Below, in pieces: positions 1 through 11,213 of a stretch of DNA of 64,000 bases. The position numbers were made by a program, and so were the translations under genes. The notes beneath the pieces were generated by a model. That model saw nothing but the letters and a program-made list of their open reading frames with translations, had not been told where the DNA came from and searched no databases. Numbering within the stretch: position 1 is the first letter of the stretch; every line of letters begins with the position of its first letter. This DNA comes from Chaetoceros tenuissimus (taxonomy: Eukaryota > Bacillariophyta > Thalassiosirophyceae > Chaetocerotales > Chaetocerotaceae), in assembly GCA_021927905.1 (NCBI GenBank), contig BLLK01000062.1, positions 1,488,001 through 1,552,000 of the forward strand, given 5' to 3'.

Positions 1-853
<853 letters not shown>

Positions 854-3800
854 ATGAGTAATCAAGAAGATATTGAAATGAGTGAAGAAAATAAGCAAGA
901 AAATGCTCAAGATAATGTTGAAGATCAGCATGATAATATAATTCGAGTGAGAAGAGATTCCATTGATATTCTTTCTTCGTCACTTGATAATATTGTGAAT
1001 GGACCTGCTCCATCTGCAACCATATTTCACAACCGCAAAGAGTCTGATGCAAGTGCTCTTTTTGCAGCATCTACAATGAGGAAGGAATCAGATGCTAGTG
1101 CATTATTTTCATTCACTAGCGTGGGAAAGGACTCAGATGCTAGTGCCGTTTCTACCTTGGTCAAAGACGAAGAGGAAATGATGCAACAAGATGAAGATAT
1201 GTTGCTGGGTGGTCGCTCTAGAAGTAATTCGTTATTATTAGGCGGAAGATCTAGAAGTAATTCTCTCATGCCTGCTTTCGGTAAACAAGGAGACCCTTTT
1301 GATAACCTCCGCAAACTTTCCGATGCAAGTGACATACATCTGAGGAAATTATCAGATGATAATACCAATTTTAGGAAATTATCTGATCAGAGTGACTTGA
1401 CTCTTCGCAAGTTCTCTGAAAGTAGTGACCCTCTGAAAAATTTGGGGAAAGAATCTGAAGATGCGTTGGGTGTTGCTGCTTTAGATTCAATGAAAAGTCC
1501 AGAAAGCACTGGAACTGGAATTTTAGGGGACATGAAAATAAAATTTGATACTTCCAGGGATGACGGCAGTGTACATTTATTTGAAAATCCAGTGGTGTCA
1601 GGAGTTGAACCAACACCTTATAAACGTGCAAGGTTGAATACAAGTGATCATTTAGATATGCTGACAAATGGAAAAGAATCAGACGACGGTAGCACTAGTA
1701 CTGCGACACTAAACGAAGCAAACCAAAAAATGCTTATGGAGGCACTGCTTGGACCAGGTCGACGTAATAGAGCAGAAAGTTGGGGAGGGATGTCAGATAT
1801 TTCAGCACATCATGCAGCGTTGGTCAATAACATCGCATCTAATACAGATTTGAATGCACTTGGAACTCCTAGGGGACCATCACCCACTCCTTTCGAAGGT
1901 GTAATGATGTCTCCAAAATCTCCATCACAAGATTCCCTAACCGAGCATTTGCATCAAAATGAAAGTAAAACAAGGCGGCGGAGTGGATCAATTGGAATTC
2001 CTGAGAAAATAGGTGTACCTAGCGGTGAGAAAAGAGAAAGACTCGACTCCTTTTCTGGTATGACAATATCAACTTCGAAACAAGATAGGTCAATGGCAAT
2101 TACAAGAGAGCGACTTGGTTCCTGGGCTCCACGAGAGCGACTTGGATCATGGGCCCCTCGGGATCGTTTAGATTCTGTTGCAACTAGAGATAGACTCGAT
2201 TCATTAGCAAATCTTTCAGGGATATTCTCGAAGCGAAAAGATAGAGCAGACTCGTTTCTCTCTGGTTTATTTACAAAAGGTAGAGATAGGTTAGACTCTT
2301 TAGCCTCTTTAGGAGAAGTATCTTTGACAATGTCCATAGGTGACCTAGAGGATGTTGCTGGTCAGTTAGAGTCTGTTATGCAAAATGAGGACTCTGATAT
2401 GAATGACTCAGCTTCTGAAGCAACTGCACCAGCATGTTCACATCGAAAACTATCAGGACCACCCATCCATGTAGATTCTGAAGCTGTTCAATGTGCCGTG
2501 AAAGCAGCAATGGCAGTTACTAGTGGACTTGACGTATTGAACATGACTCCAAATAAGAAAGCAGGCTCGGATTCAGCTACACCATTAATTTCCAATAAAA
2601 ATTCAGCATCCTCCCAAGTAGGTATCGATAACAAGCGGAGAGAGGAAATCAGGGCGAAAGCGCGTGCTGATGCTGGATATTCCTTGCTTGAGCATCACCC
2701 CGCAAGTGCCAAGTCTCTGCTCAAATCCAAAAAGAGATCATTATCAAATGCGATACTACCGTCTGGGAAAAAGCCATGGATTCCATCACAGTCTTCACAT
2801 CCTATTGCCAAACCGAAACTTGCAAGTGGAGCAAAAGTGTCAAGTGGCGTCCAAAAGTATGCTGATATGACTAGTGCAACTCCAAAGAAAAAAAATACAA
2901 GTTCTTCACGAACCCCTTCATCAAGTTCGAAGGGTGGCCAATCAAATCAGAAGTGGGAAGAGATGTTTGAATGCCTGGTGCAATATGTGAAAGACCAAAA
3001 GGAAAAAGAAACAAACGGAATGACTAAAGAGGAGCTCGAAAGATGGGAATGGTAAGTCATATTTCCGTGAGCACTGTTTTTGCCGATATGATAATTTACA
3101 TTTACTAATATTAATATCAACAGGAGTGGTAATGTTCCAACAATGTACAAAACAAAAGATGGAAAAGCATTGGGTAGATGGATTAACAATCAAAGGTCAG
3201 CTAAGAGCAAAGGTTCACTGAAACCAGAAAGAGAAAAACGTTTAATAAGCACGGGATTGAAATGGAGTGTTCTAACAACAAATGCATGGACAGACATGAT
3301 GGAAGAATTGAAGGTCTATGTGAAGGAAAAGGTAAGCATTGAATATTGGATGAATCCTGTTCTTATGTCAGGGGTGGTATACTTATTTTTTTTCAGCAAA
3401 AAGATGGTCAACAATGGGACGGAAATGTGCCAACAAATTACAAGATCAAGACAAGCACGAAAGGAGACGATAATGACGAAGATAAGAATCTTGGAAGATG
3501 GATCAATCGCCAACGCAGTCTTTACCAAGCTGGGAAACTGAAGGACGAGAGAAGGATCCAATTAGAAAGCATTGGATTAAAATGGGCAGTTTTATCAACA
3601 ACATCATGGCATACAATGTTTGATGCTCTCTGTAAATACGCTCAAGCGAGGCGTGTTCTCGACGCAAATGGGTACTGGGACGGCAACGTACCAGCTAGTT
3701 ACGAGACAGAGGACAAACCACCAAAAAAATTAGGTCGTTGGGTGAACAGGCAAAGATCTGCATATGCTAATAAAAAATTGAAGAAAGAATTTGTTGATAA

Positions 3801-6800
3801 ATTGGAAAAAGCTGGTCTCAAATGGACAGCTAGTGATAGCAAGAAAGATATGGACACAGATGTTCTACTTCGTCAGAGAGCTTTGTTGCAATCCAAGTCT
3901 TTAGCCAATGCGACCCCTCTTTCGGCTGTATCTAGTAGTACAATCGTACGCCCTCATGTTACAAGCACTACAAGACCTACTACTGTCGTTAGAACAGCAG
4001 TTCCAGGCACGACAAGAGTCATACCAAACGCTGTGACATCATCTACCACCATTCCTCAAAAGACGCAACCTACGATAGTGACTAAGGTTGGTGCTCCCGG
4101 AACTCAAAAGGTGGTATTGCCACAAAGAACAACTGTTTCTACTGTGCAAGGTACTAGAATAATCACAACTATTGTGAATGGACAGACTAAAAAAGTCATA
4201 ATACCTGCTAGGTCTGTTCCAGGAACATCTGCTTCAAAGGTTATTATTCCAGCACGGTCTCTTGCTCAACATGCAGCTGCTAATGGAAAGATAGTAATTC
4301 CAGCACGTTCAACTGGTACAGGTTCGAAAGTCATTATTCCAGCAAGATCGCTTCTTCAGGCAGGTACTAAAACTGTTAATGGAAAGGTTGTTGTTGTACC
4401 TAGATCGGCAGTCTCAACATCAAAAGTAGTGATTCCTGCGGGTTCGTTACCTCAAAAAGGACCTGTCAAAGTTGTAGCCAGTACTGGACAACATTTACCT
4501 GTAAAAACAATGGTTCCTAAAGTTGGACCTGCTGGAGTTCAACCGCAAGTTGTACTTTCATCAGGAGCGAAAGTGATTTCAACATTGAAAACAAATCAAC
4601 AAGTAATAGGGACGCCACAAAGAACAATAGGGCACGTAACGAACACAGCTACAACAACAAGAAAAGTTGTCCCAATGGCAACAGCAACAGTGAAAAGTGT
4701 TCCAATTACAACGAATGCTTCAAAAACTGTTCCAATGGCAAAAGCAACAGTTAAAACTGTGCCAGTAACTTACAAAAAGGTGGTCAACGTGGTCAATGGA
4801 CAGCCAATTGTGAGAACTGTAGCAGCTAATGGGAAACCAATCATGATGACAAAAAGTGTTCAACCTTTGAGTGCGGCACAATCTGTCGGTACACAAAAGC
4901 AAGTGACGACGTTACAAGGAAGCAATACCTTACCCTCTAGCGTGAATAGAAAAGGTATTAATCTCACATCTCCTAGACAGCTACCTCAAGTAGCAGCTAA
5001 TGGAACCACGTCTCAAAATCTTGTGAAAGTTGCAAATGGCGAAGGACAACCTATCACGAATAGTTCAGCTGTAAGAAGTAATGTTTCCAATGTGCAAAAT
5101 TTGGTATCGGTGAAAGGGCAAGATGGAAAGCCTGTAACCATAGTAACCAAAGGAACCCATGTTGCAAAGACCGCTGCAACTTCAACTGTTGTAAGGAGAA
5201 TGGTTCCTACAGCACAAACGAATATTGCAAGTACTGGTTCACAACCGACAAGAATTGTCCAAAGACAAGTTGTACCTGGTTCAAAAGTTACTGTACCTAC
5301 ATCTTCAAATGTTGCGAAAGGCGCGATTGCTACAAATGCTCAATATATGAAGCACCCGAATCAGAAGGCAATCAATCCTAATATTTCCACTTCCTCAGCA
5401 ACTCCACAAATAAGAGAAATTGTTACGAATGCATCCTCATCTAACATTGCAACCACTCAACAAGGAATTAAACCTGGGCAGCCAGTGAGACATGTAACGA
5501 CTTCATCAATCAATGCGACTTCAGTACCTGCAACAGCAGTGAATCTAAATACCAAGACTAGTGCAGCGGTTGGGTCTGTTCGTACATCCAATGTAATGTC
5601 AACAAAAGTCACTCCGTCGGTTCCCTTGCAAGGAAGGACTCCAGGCCCCAATAAGGCAGTAAAAGTTGCCATCACTGCTTCATCACAAGCTCAGGCTGCT
5701 CAACAACCACGTGTACCTATTACACAGGCATCTAAAATGGTCACAAATTCACAAGGAAACACATCTAGGGTATCGTCTGCAACTGTATATAAGACTGCCC
5801 CTCGACAACAAGGTCCTCAGCTCAGTTCAACAGTGCCAATTAAACCATCAGTATTGAAATCTCCTGCTAACAACCAGATACAAAGTAAAATGATATCTGC
5901 ACCACACGCAACAAAAGTTACTATGCAACATGTTACCACATCACAAGTGACAAGAGTTTCCACCAATATGAAGAATTCACCTCCTCCTTCAGTTATCTCA
6001 CAAAAAGTGATAGCCCCACAAAGCAAATCTGTCTCTGCTCCTACTACTTCTCTTGCTTCTACGTTACCTCCACAGGCGAAGATAGTACAAACTCCTTCCG
6101 TTCCAGTAGCAATGAAGCCAGCAGCAAAGCCAACAGGAACTGTCACTACTGCAGCTACTACAGCAACGCTACCTTCACAGGCGAAGATAGTACAGACTTC
6201 ATCTGTTCCAGTAGCAATGAAGCCAGCAGCAAAACCAACAGGAACTGTCACTACTGCAGCTACTACGGCAACGCTACCTTCACAGGCGAAGATAGTACAG
6301 ACTTCATCTGTTCCAGTAGCAATGAAGCCAGCAGCAAAACCAACAGGAACTGTCACTACTGCAGCTACTACAGCAACGCTACCTTCACAGGCGAAGATAG
6401 TACAGACTTCATCTGTTCCAGTAGCAATGAAGCCAGCAGCAAAGCCAACAGGAACTGTCACTACTGCAGCTACTACAGCAACGCTACCTTCACAGGCGAA
6501 GATAGTACAGACTTCATCTGTTCCAGTAGCAATGAAGCCAGCAGCAAAGCCAACAGGAACTGTCACTACTGCAGCTACTACAGCAACGCTACCTTCACAG
6601 GCGAAGATAGTACAGACTTCATCTGTTCCAGTAGCAATGAAGCCAGCAGCAAAGCCAACAGGAACTGTCACTACTGCAGCTACTACGGCAACGCTACCTT
6701 CACAGGCGAAGATAGTACAGACTTCATCTGTTCCAGTAGCAATGAAGCCAGCAGCAAAACCAACAGGAACTGTCACTACTGCAGCTACTACAGCAACGCT

Positions 6801-7347
6801 ACCTTCACAGGCGAAGATAGTACAGACTTCATCTGTTCCAGTAGCAATGAAGCCAGCAGCAAAGCCAACAGGAACTGTCACTACTGCAGCTACTACAGCA
6901 ACGCTACCTTCACAGGCGAAGATAGTACAGACTTCATCTGTTCCAGTAGCAATGAAGCCAGCAGCAAAACCAACAGGAACTGTCACTACTGCAGCTACTA
7001 CAGCAACGCTACCTTCACAGGCGAAGATAGTACAGACTTCATCTGTTCCAGTAGCAATGAAGCCAGCAGCAAAACCAACAGGAACTGTCACTACTGCAGC
7101 TACTACAGCGCATTTACAGCCTCCTAGAAGTACTAGAGCACCCATGGGGGATTCATCAACAATGCCACCATCCATTGCATTTGTTGCAAGTACTACTGTA
7201 AAAATGAGCACACAACGAGCACAACCTACGTTGAAAACTCCAATTACATCCAAAACTGCAGTAATAGCAGTCCCGACCAATCCTCCTACAGGTACTGTCA
7301 ATGCTATACAAGAGCCAGTGATAAAGGGGCCAGATACAAGCACTTAA
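854..7347 (+). CDS. Giant helicase-associated (HA) domain protein with R-x-x-S site array
   Basis: Exons 854-3051, 3124-3331 and 3397-7347 give 2118 residues. Residues about 25-670 are disordered and hold about twenty R-x-x-S sites in repeated peptides (RKxSD, RSRSNSL, RLGSWAP, RDRLDS). Residues about 700-955 hold three HA domains (Pfam HA family), each with W-x-GNVP, LGRW[IV]N-x-QRS and a GLKW end. There is no helicase core. Residues about 960-2118 are Thr/Val/Ser/Pro-rich with an IIPARS repeat family and, at 1691-2040, ten tandem 35-residue units. HA domains are thought to bind nucleic acid; stand-alone tandem copies are common in diatom proteins. A nuclear regulator controlled by a basophilic kinase is inference. 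Both introns show GTAAG donors, and splicing restores the HA motifs across the joins. Confidence 0.8.
6061..7110 (+). repeat. Coding minisatellite, 10 x 105 bp
   Basis: Ten head-to-tail copies of a 105-bp unit encode ten 35-residue blocks (start TLPSQAKIVQ, end TVTTAATTA). The first copy differs at a few sites; copies 2-10 vary at only about two silent positions, AAAGCC/AAAACC and ACAGCA/ACGGCA. The rare ACGGCA form occurs in copies 2 and 6, and copies 3-4 match copies 7-8, which points to a four-unit duplication by unequal exchange. The unit is a multiple of three, so copy-number change keeps the frame. Confidence 0.97.
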
Positions 7348-7559
7348 AGACACGAAGAACGAATTCACATCCAAAAAAATCAAACTGATGAATGTTTCTC
7401 TAAAGAACTGCCCTCTTTTTTAGAATATGTAACCGAAATTGTACACTAAATAAAAATCAATATCTGACAACGTTTGAATTCTTTTCAATTCATTTTCATC
7501 TCATACCAATGCATCAAGGTTCGATCAATGTAAATTAAAGATATTCCTACAAGCGTAAG

Positions 7560-7654
7560 CAAAAGAATTCTTGGTCTCTGTAGATCGCACAGGTGATGGA
7601 GTTGTAGATTTCGACGAGTTCAAACTAGTCATTGATGATATCCTAAGAAGATGA
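7560..7654 (+). pseudogene. Orphan EF-hand fragment in the 7348-7665 gap
   Basis: An open stretch reads KEFLVSVDRTGDGVVDFDEF, then KLVIDDILRR and a stop. The 12-residue loop D-R-T-G-D-G-V-V-D-F-D-E has D1, T3, D5, G6, V8, D9 and E12, a canonical calcium loop. No start codon or partner EF-hand is visible nearby, and an in-frame stop lies at 7556-7558. An AG at 7558-7559 could be a splice acceptor, so it may be an alternative terminal exon of the upstream gene or a relic of a lost calcium-binding gene. The rest of the gap is the 3' UTR of the HA protein, with an AATAAA at about 7447. Confidence 0.5.
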
Positions 7655-7665
7655 GGGTATAATAT

Positions 7666-9412
7666 CTATTGCTTATCCAATTTACTTAGTTTTTCCAAAA
7701 GTAAAATAAGACGCTTGTTTTGCCCACTTTGTTTGGAAATTTCATAAGACGTATATCCCTCTAGATTTTGGGTGTTTACCTCCATACCCATTTCAGAAAT
7801 CAACCAGCGAGTAGTGTGATAGCAACCAATCTTCTCTGCTATGTGGAGACAGGTATTCAATTTCTCATCTCGGGCATTCTTGATAGCTTGAACACCAGAT
7901 GTATTCAAAGAAAGCTTTCGAAGCTCGGATAGAGATCCTTTCTCTGTATATGCAAGGGCATTGGCCTCCAAAGTATCATTGCTTTCGCTATCAGAATATT
8001 CATCCTTTTTGTCGTCATCAGCCAAATTATGCTCAATAATTATTCTTTGAATACTATCATCAAGTTTGTCAGAAAGATTTGCATTTATTCCATTCTCTTC
8101 GAGAAGCTTGACCAAAGTTTGCACATCATCATCGGCGACTCCAGCAAAGCTTTCTTTACTAGACTCGAGGACTTCCTTTGAATGGAGATAACTTGCAGCT
8201 TGACGTGATGCTATGACTCTATCAAGGGTAAAGGCAAATCTATTACATCGCCATTCGCAAATTTGATCTCCTTCTGTGGTAGGTCTTTTCGCTCTTGGTA
8301 GGACATGCTTGTGTATCTATTGAGATCAGTCTTTTGTAGTACTCCATCGTATAGACCGAAATTGTTGATTAGTTTTGTTTTGCTTTCCTCGTCACTACCA
8401 TGGTAATCGACTACTGGTTTATCTGGAAATTGTGCAGCTGAGGCCATTTTTTCCTTTTCATCCTCGAATGGCTTTGTCCAAACTTTGGGAACGTAAACTG
8501 GGTCTGGGTCTTCGTCTTCATCGCGCACAATTAATTGTGGTATTTCCTCATCAGTTTCTTGGGATATTTCTTTCGATTGTTCTTGGGATAACTCATCGGT
8601 ACATGTGTTTGAAATATCATTGAGCGGTTTCTTCTGTATTGTGAGTTTGGTACCTGGGCTGTCATTGTGCTGTTGCAAGGTGGATATCCATCCAAGGAGT
8701 ACATGCGTTGGAACCATTTGTTCTGTGATTGTGTTATTTGAATTCACAATTGTTTTCATTTGGTCAATCGCTTTGTCAATAGATGTAATCTGTACATTTG
8801 TAACATTGGCACTATCACATGGAATTTGTTCCGAAGAAGAGTTGTGATTGGCTGACTTGAATTTTGAACTTGAGGAAGTAGAATTTTCACTCGATTCCAT
8901 CATTCCTTTTGTCTTGGAAGAACTCAATATGGATTGTTTCTTTACTTTGGTATTCTCGGAATCATCAACTGTAACTATTTCCGCGGTCAATTCAATTTTC
9001 GGTTTAGAAGAGTGGTATAAAGAGTGCATGATGTCGGACTTTGGTGTAACAGTGGAGGAAATAGAACTTGTGGAATCCTTCTTTGAATCATGAAGAGTAG
9101 CGTTGTGTGCGGTGTTGGACTTTTGTGCAGCAGCGGAGGAGGAAGTCAGACTGGTGGAAGAATTGTTGGACTTTTGTGCAGTAGCGGAGGAGGAAGTAGA
9201 ACTGGTCGAAGCCTCCTTCGAAGCCCTCCTTCTCTCTTGATTCTTCCTCAAACTCAACTTGGATTCCTTTTTTTGTTTTGTTGTCGAATCAGTGCTCGCA
9301 TTGGTATTTGAAACTCTTGAATCGTGTGGAATCAAGTTAGAAAGATTCAATGACGCTTTTGAATTGCTCACTCCGGTACTTACCTAGAATCTAAAGGTTC
9401 CGCTCCACTCAT
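7666..9412 (-). CDS. Ankyrin-type protein with PP1-docking-like motif
   Basis: My model uses exons 9384-9412, 8247-9315 and 7666-8175 (introns of 68 and 71 nt), giving 535 residues from the ATG at 9412. The longest uninterrupted frames here begin only at GTG codons, which is why the short first exon is needed. Residues 1-350 are Ser/Lys-rich and disordered, with a duplicated SSTS/AQKSN peptide. KEIKF at about 358-362 fits the RVxF docking motif of protein phosphatase 1, and weak ankyrin-like helical pairs follow (VQTLVKLLEENGINAN, CLHIAEKIGCYHTTRWLI). The order docking motif then ankyrins resembles PP1 targeting subunits such as PPP1R12/R16/R27. That function is inferred. Confidence 0.6.
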
Positions 9413-9860
9413 CTTTCCTAGTATCAAAGGATAAGACTAGAATGATTCAGTTTTGAATAAATTACTGTTTGTTTATTTAGAAGAGTTGGTATTCAATATG
9501 GAGTAGTTGAGGAGAGTAGTGGGTTAGTGTAGTGAATTTGATTTGTTTTCTCATCGGTCGCAGCACAGCAACAAGAGTGAAGAATCGTCAAAAAAGGTGA
9601 AAAGAAGACCCACTAGAGTGTCAATTTTTATTTGGCAAGTGTGATTTATTTGTGTGGCTATAGCTTATTATGCTAGCCATAATCGTCCGTCCATCATTAC
9701 GTATCTTCGATCTCTTTCAATAATACTACAAAATACTATTATTGCCTTTCAATCAACGAGCAATTGAGCAGCATGTCTAACTCTTTAGTTCATTCTCTCT
9801 TTGGTTCGTAACACATAATACAGTACATCGTTCTAAGTTTATGAAGCTCAAAGAGGAAAG
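9413..9860. promoter_or_regulatory. Divergent intergenic region with a uORF
   Basis: Promoters and leaders for the ankyrin gene (minus) and the DUF4239-like gene (plus). A seven-codon upstream ORF (9841-9864) ends in ATGA, where its stop overlaps the start codon of the downstream gene. No repeat or RNA gene seen. Confidence 0.4.
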
Positions 9861-11102
9861 ATGAAGACCGGAGTATATTTATTTGCCTTTGCATTGGTCA
9901 GGTGTGATGCTTTTTTCCAGACTACAAAAACCTATCGTCAAACAGCTTTCAATAAGCCAACTAAGATTTTTGCATCCATTGAGGATTCTTCTACTCAAAA
10001 CGAGTCTTTTTCAGACGAGCTTCAAGCTAAGCTGAAGATGGAAACATTATCTAGGATAACAGTGCCGTCATTTTTCTCAGCTGTTGCATGTTATGCAGTT
10101 TTCCCTTCATTAGCTTTATGGATTCAAAACGCAGTACACGACTCTTTTGATGGAGCAAGCACTGGTTATGGATACGAAGCTCTCAACCTCATTCTTACTG
10201 ATAACTCCAATCAGTTCATTCAAAATATCCATAATGCTCTTGCACTCATATTCTCATTCCTGACGGGCAATACCTTATTTTTCATGTATAGGCAACAAGA
10301 GACACTCTATTATGCTCTTTTTGATGAAGTCACGGCTTTGACAAGCTTAATTGAACAATCTGCTTTGCTAGCAGAGGGAAGAGAAGTTTATAACGTTATC
10401 TTGAAATGTATATCAACATATATTGAAGATGATTTGAAGCTTGTCACGGATTATAAAACGATACATGGGAAATCATCGTCTTCTCACTTAAACTTTCTCA
10501 TGAATGACATGAATTTACCCAGAGAAGATCTCCCATCACTTATTTTGAGTCGAAGACCGGAACATGACCCTCTTGAAAATATATTATATATAACATCAGT
10601 TGGCGAACCTAACCGTCGCATTTATAGTACAGTGAAGGAACTTCGACAAGCAAGGGCTAGAAGACTTGGGGCTTTACAACGCAAAATGCCCGAAGTGAAT
10701 ATGTATCTTCTCTATGTTCTTGGGTTCACTGTATGGATCAGTTTTCCAATTGTAGCAGCTGGGTCAGAAACTGTTGGGGGAGATGCTCTGCTTCAAGTTT
10801 TCCGAACTCAATTGAGCATCGGTGTTTTTGCTATGGTTGGACTATTAGGAATTGTAAATGAATTGAAAAGACCAGAAATCGCAAGTGCATATAACATAGA
10901 CTATTCTGTACTTGGTAAGCTGATGGCTGGTATAGAAGAAGATCTGGAAAGAAGAATTGAAAAAACAAAGATGACAACTGAGCAAAGCATGAGAAAATCT
11001 CCGCAAAGTGAAAGTGAGGAGACTAAAGGTAAAAGGTCACAGTTAAGATCTTTTGTCCAAAAGCGATATAAAAAATTGAAAGCCATTACAGCACGAGTCT
11101 AA
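9861..11102 (+). CDS. Plastid-targeted DUF4239-like membrane protein
   Basis: Intronless, 413 residues. The leader (LFAFALVRCDAFFQTT) is a signal peptide with Phe just after the likely cleavage site, the diatom plastid-import pattern. Four hydrophobic segments follow, at about residues 70-92, 123-145, 287-308 and 318-335. The pattern of two helices, a soluble middle with RR and LRQARARRLGALQ, and two more helices matches the DUF4239 family of bestrophin-like membrane proteins, whose function is not established. The C-terminus is basic and helical. The family call is from layout and memory; the plastid location is better supported than the function. Confidence 0.6.
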   Translation: MKTGVYLFAFALVRCDAFFQTTKTYRQTAFNKPTKIFASIEDSSTQNESFSDELQAKLKMETLSRITVPSFFSAVACYAVFPSLALWIQNAVHDSFDGASTGYGYEALNLILTDNSNQFIQNIHNALALIFSFLTGNTLFFMYRQQETLYYALFDEVTALTSLIEQSALLAEGREVYNVILKCISTYIEDDLKLVTDYKTIHGKSSSSHLNFLMNDMNLPREDLPSLILSRRPEHDPLENILYITSVGEPNRRIYSTVKELRQARARRLGALQRKMPEVNMYLLYVLGFTVWISFPIVAAGSETVGGDALLQVFRTQLSIGVFAMVGLLGIVNELKRPEIASAYNIDYSVLGKLMAGIEEDLERRIEKTKMTTEQSMRKSPQSESEETKGKRSQLRSFVQKRYKKLKAITARV

Positions 11103-11213
11103 ATATAATACTGAATTCGGTTAGTAAAGTACTGATTGCGGCATCAAAGTGGATGTTTTTTATTCTATTTATTTTCAATAGCCTCATAATTGAATACTGT
11201 TTATTTTGTTCGG

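Noticed and set aside
6061-7110. CRISPR-like regular repeat
   Set aside because: Units are contiguous with no spacers and encode a continuous protein.
5817-7343. 508-codon open frame on the minus strand
   Set aside because: It mirrors the 105-bp repeat, whose unit is a multiple of three and lacks stops in this frame; no start context or family.
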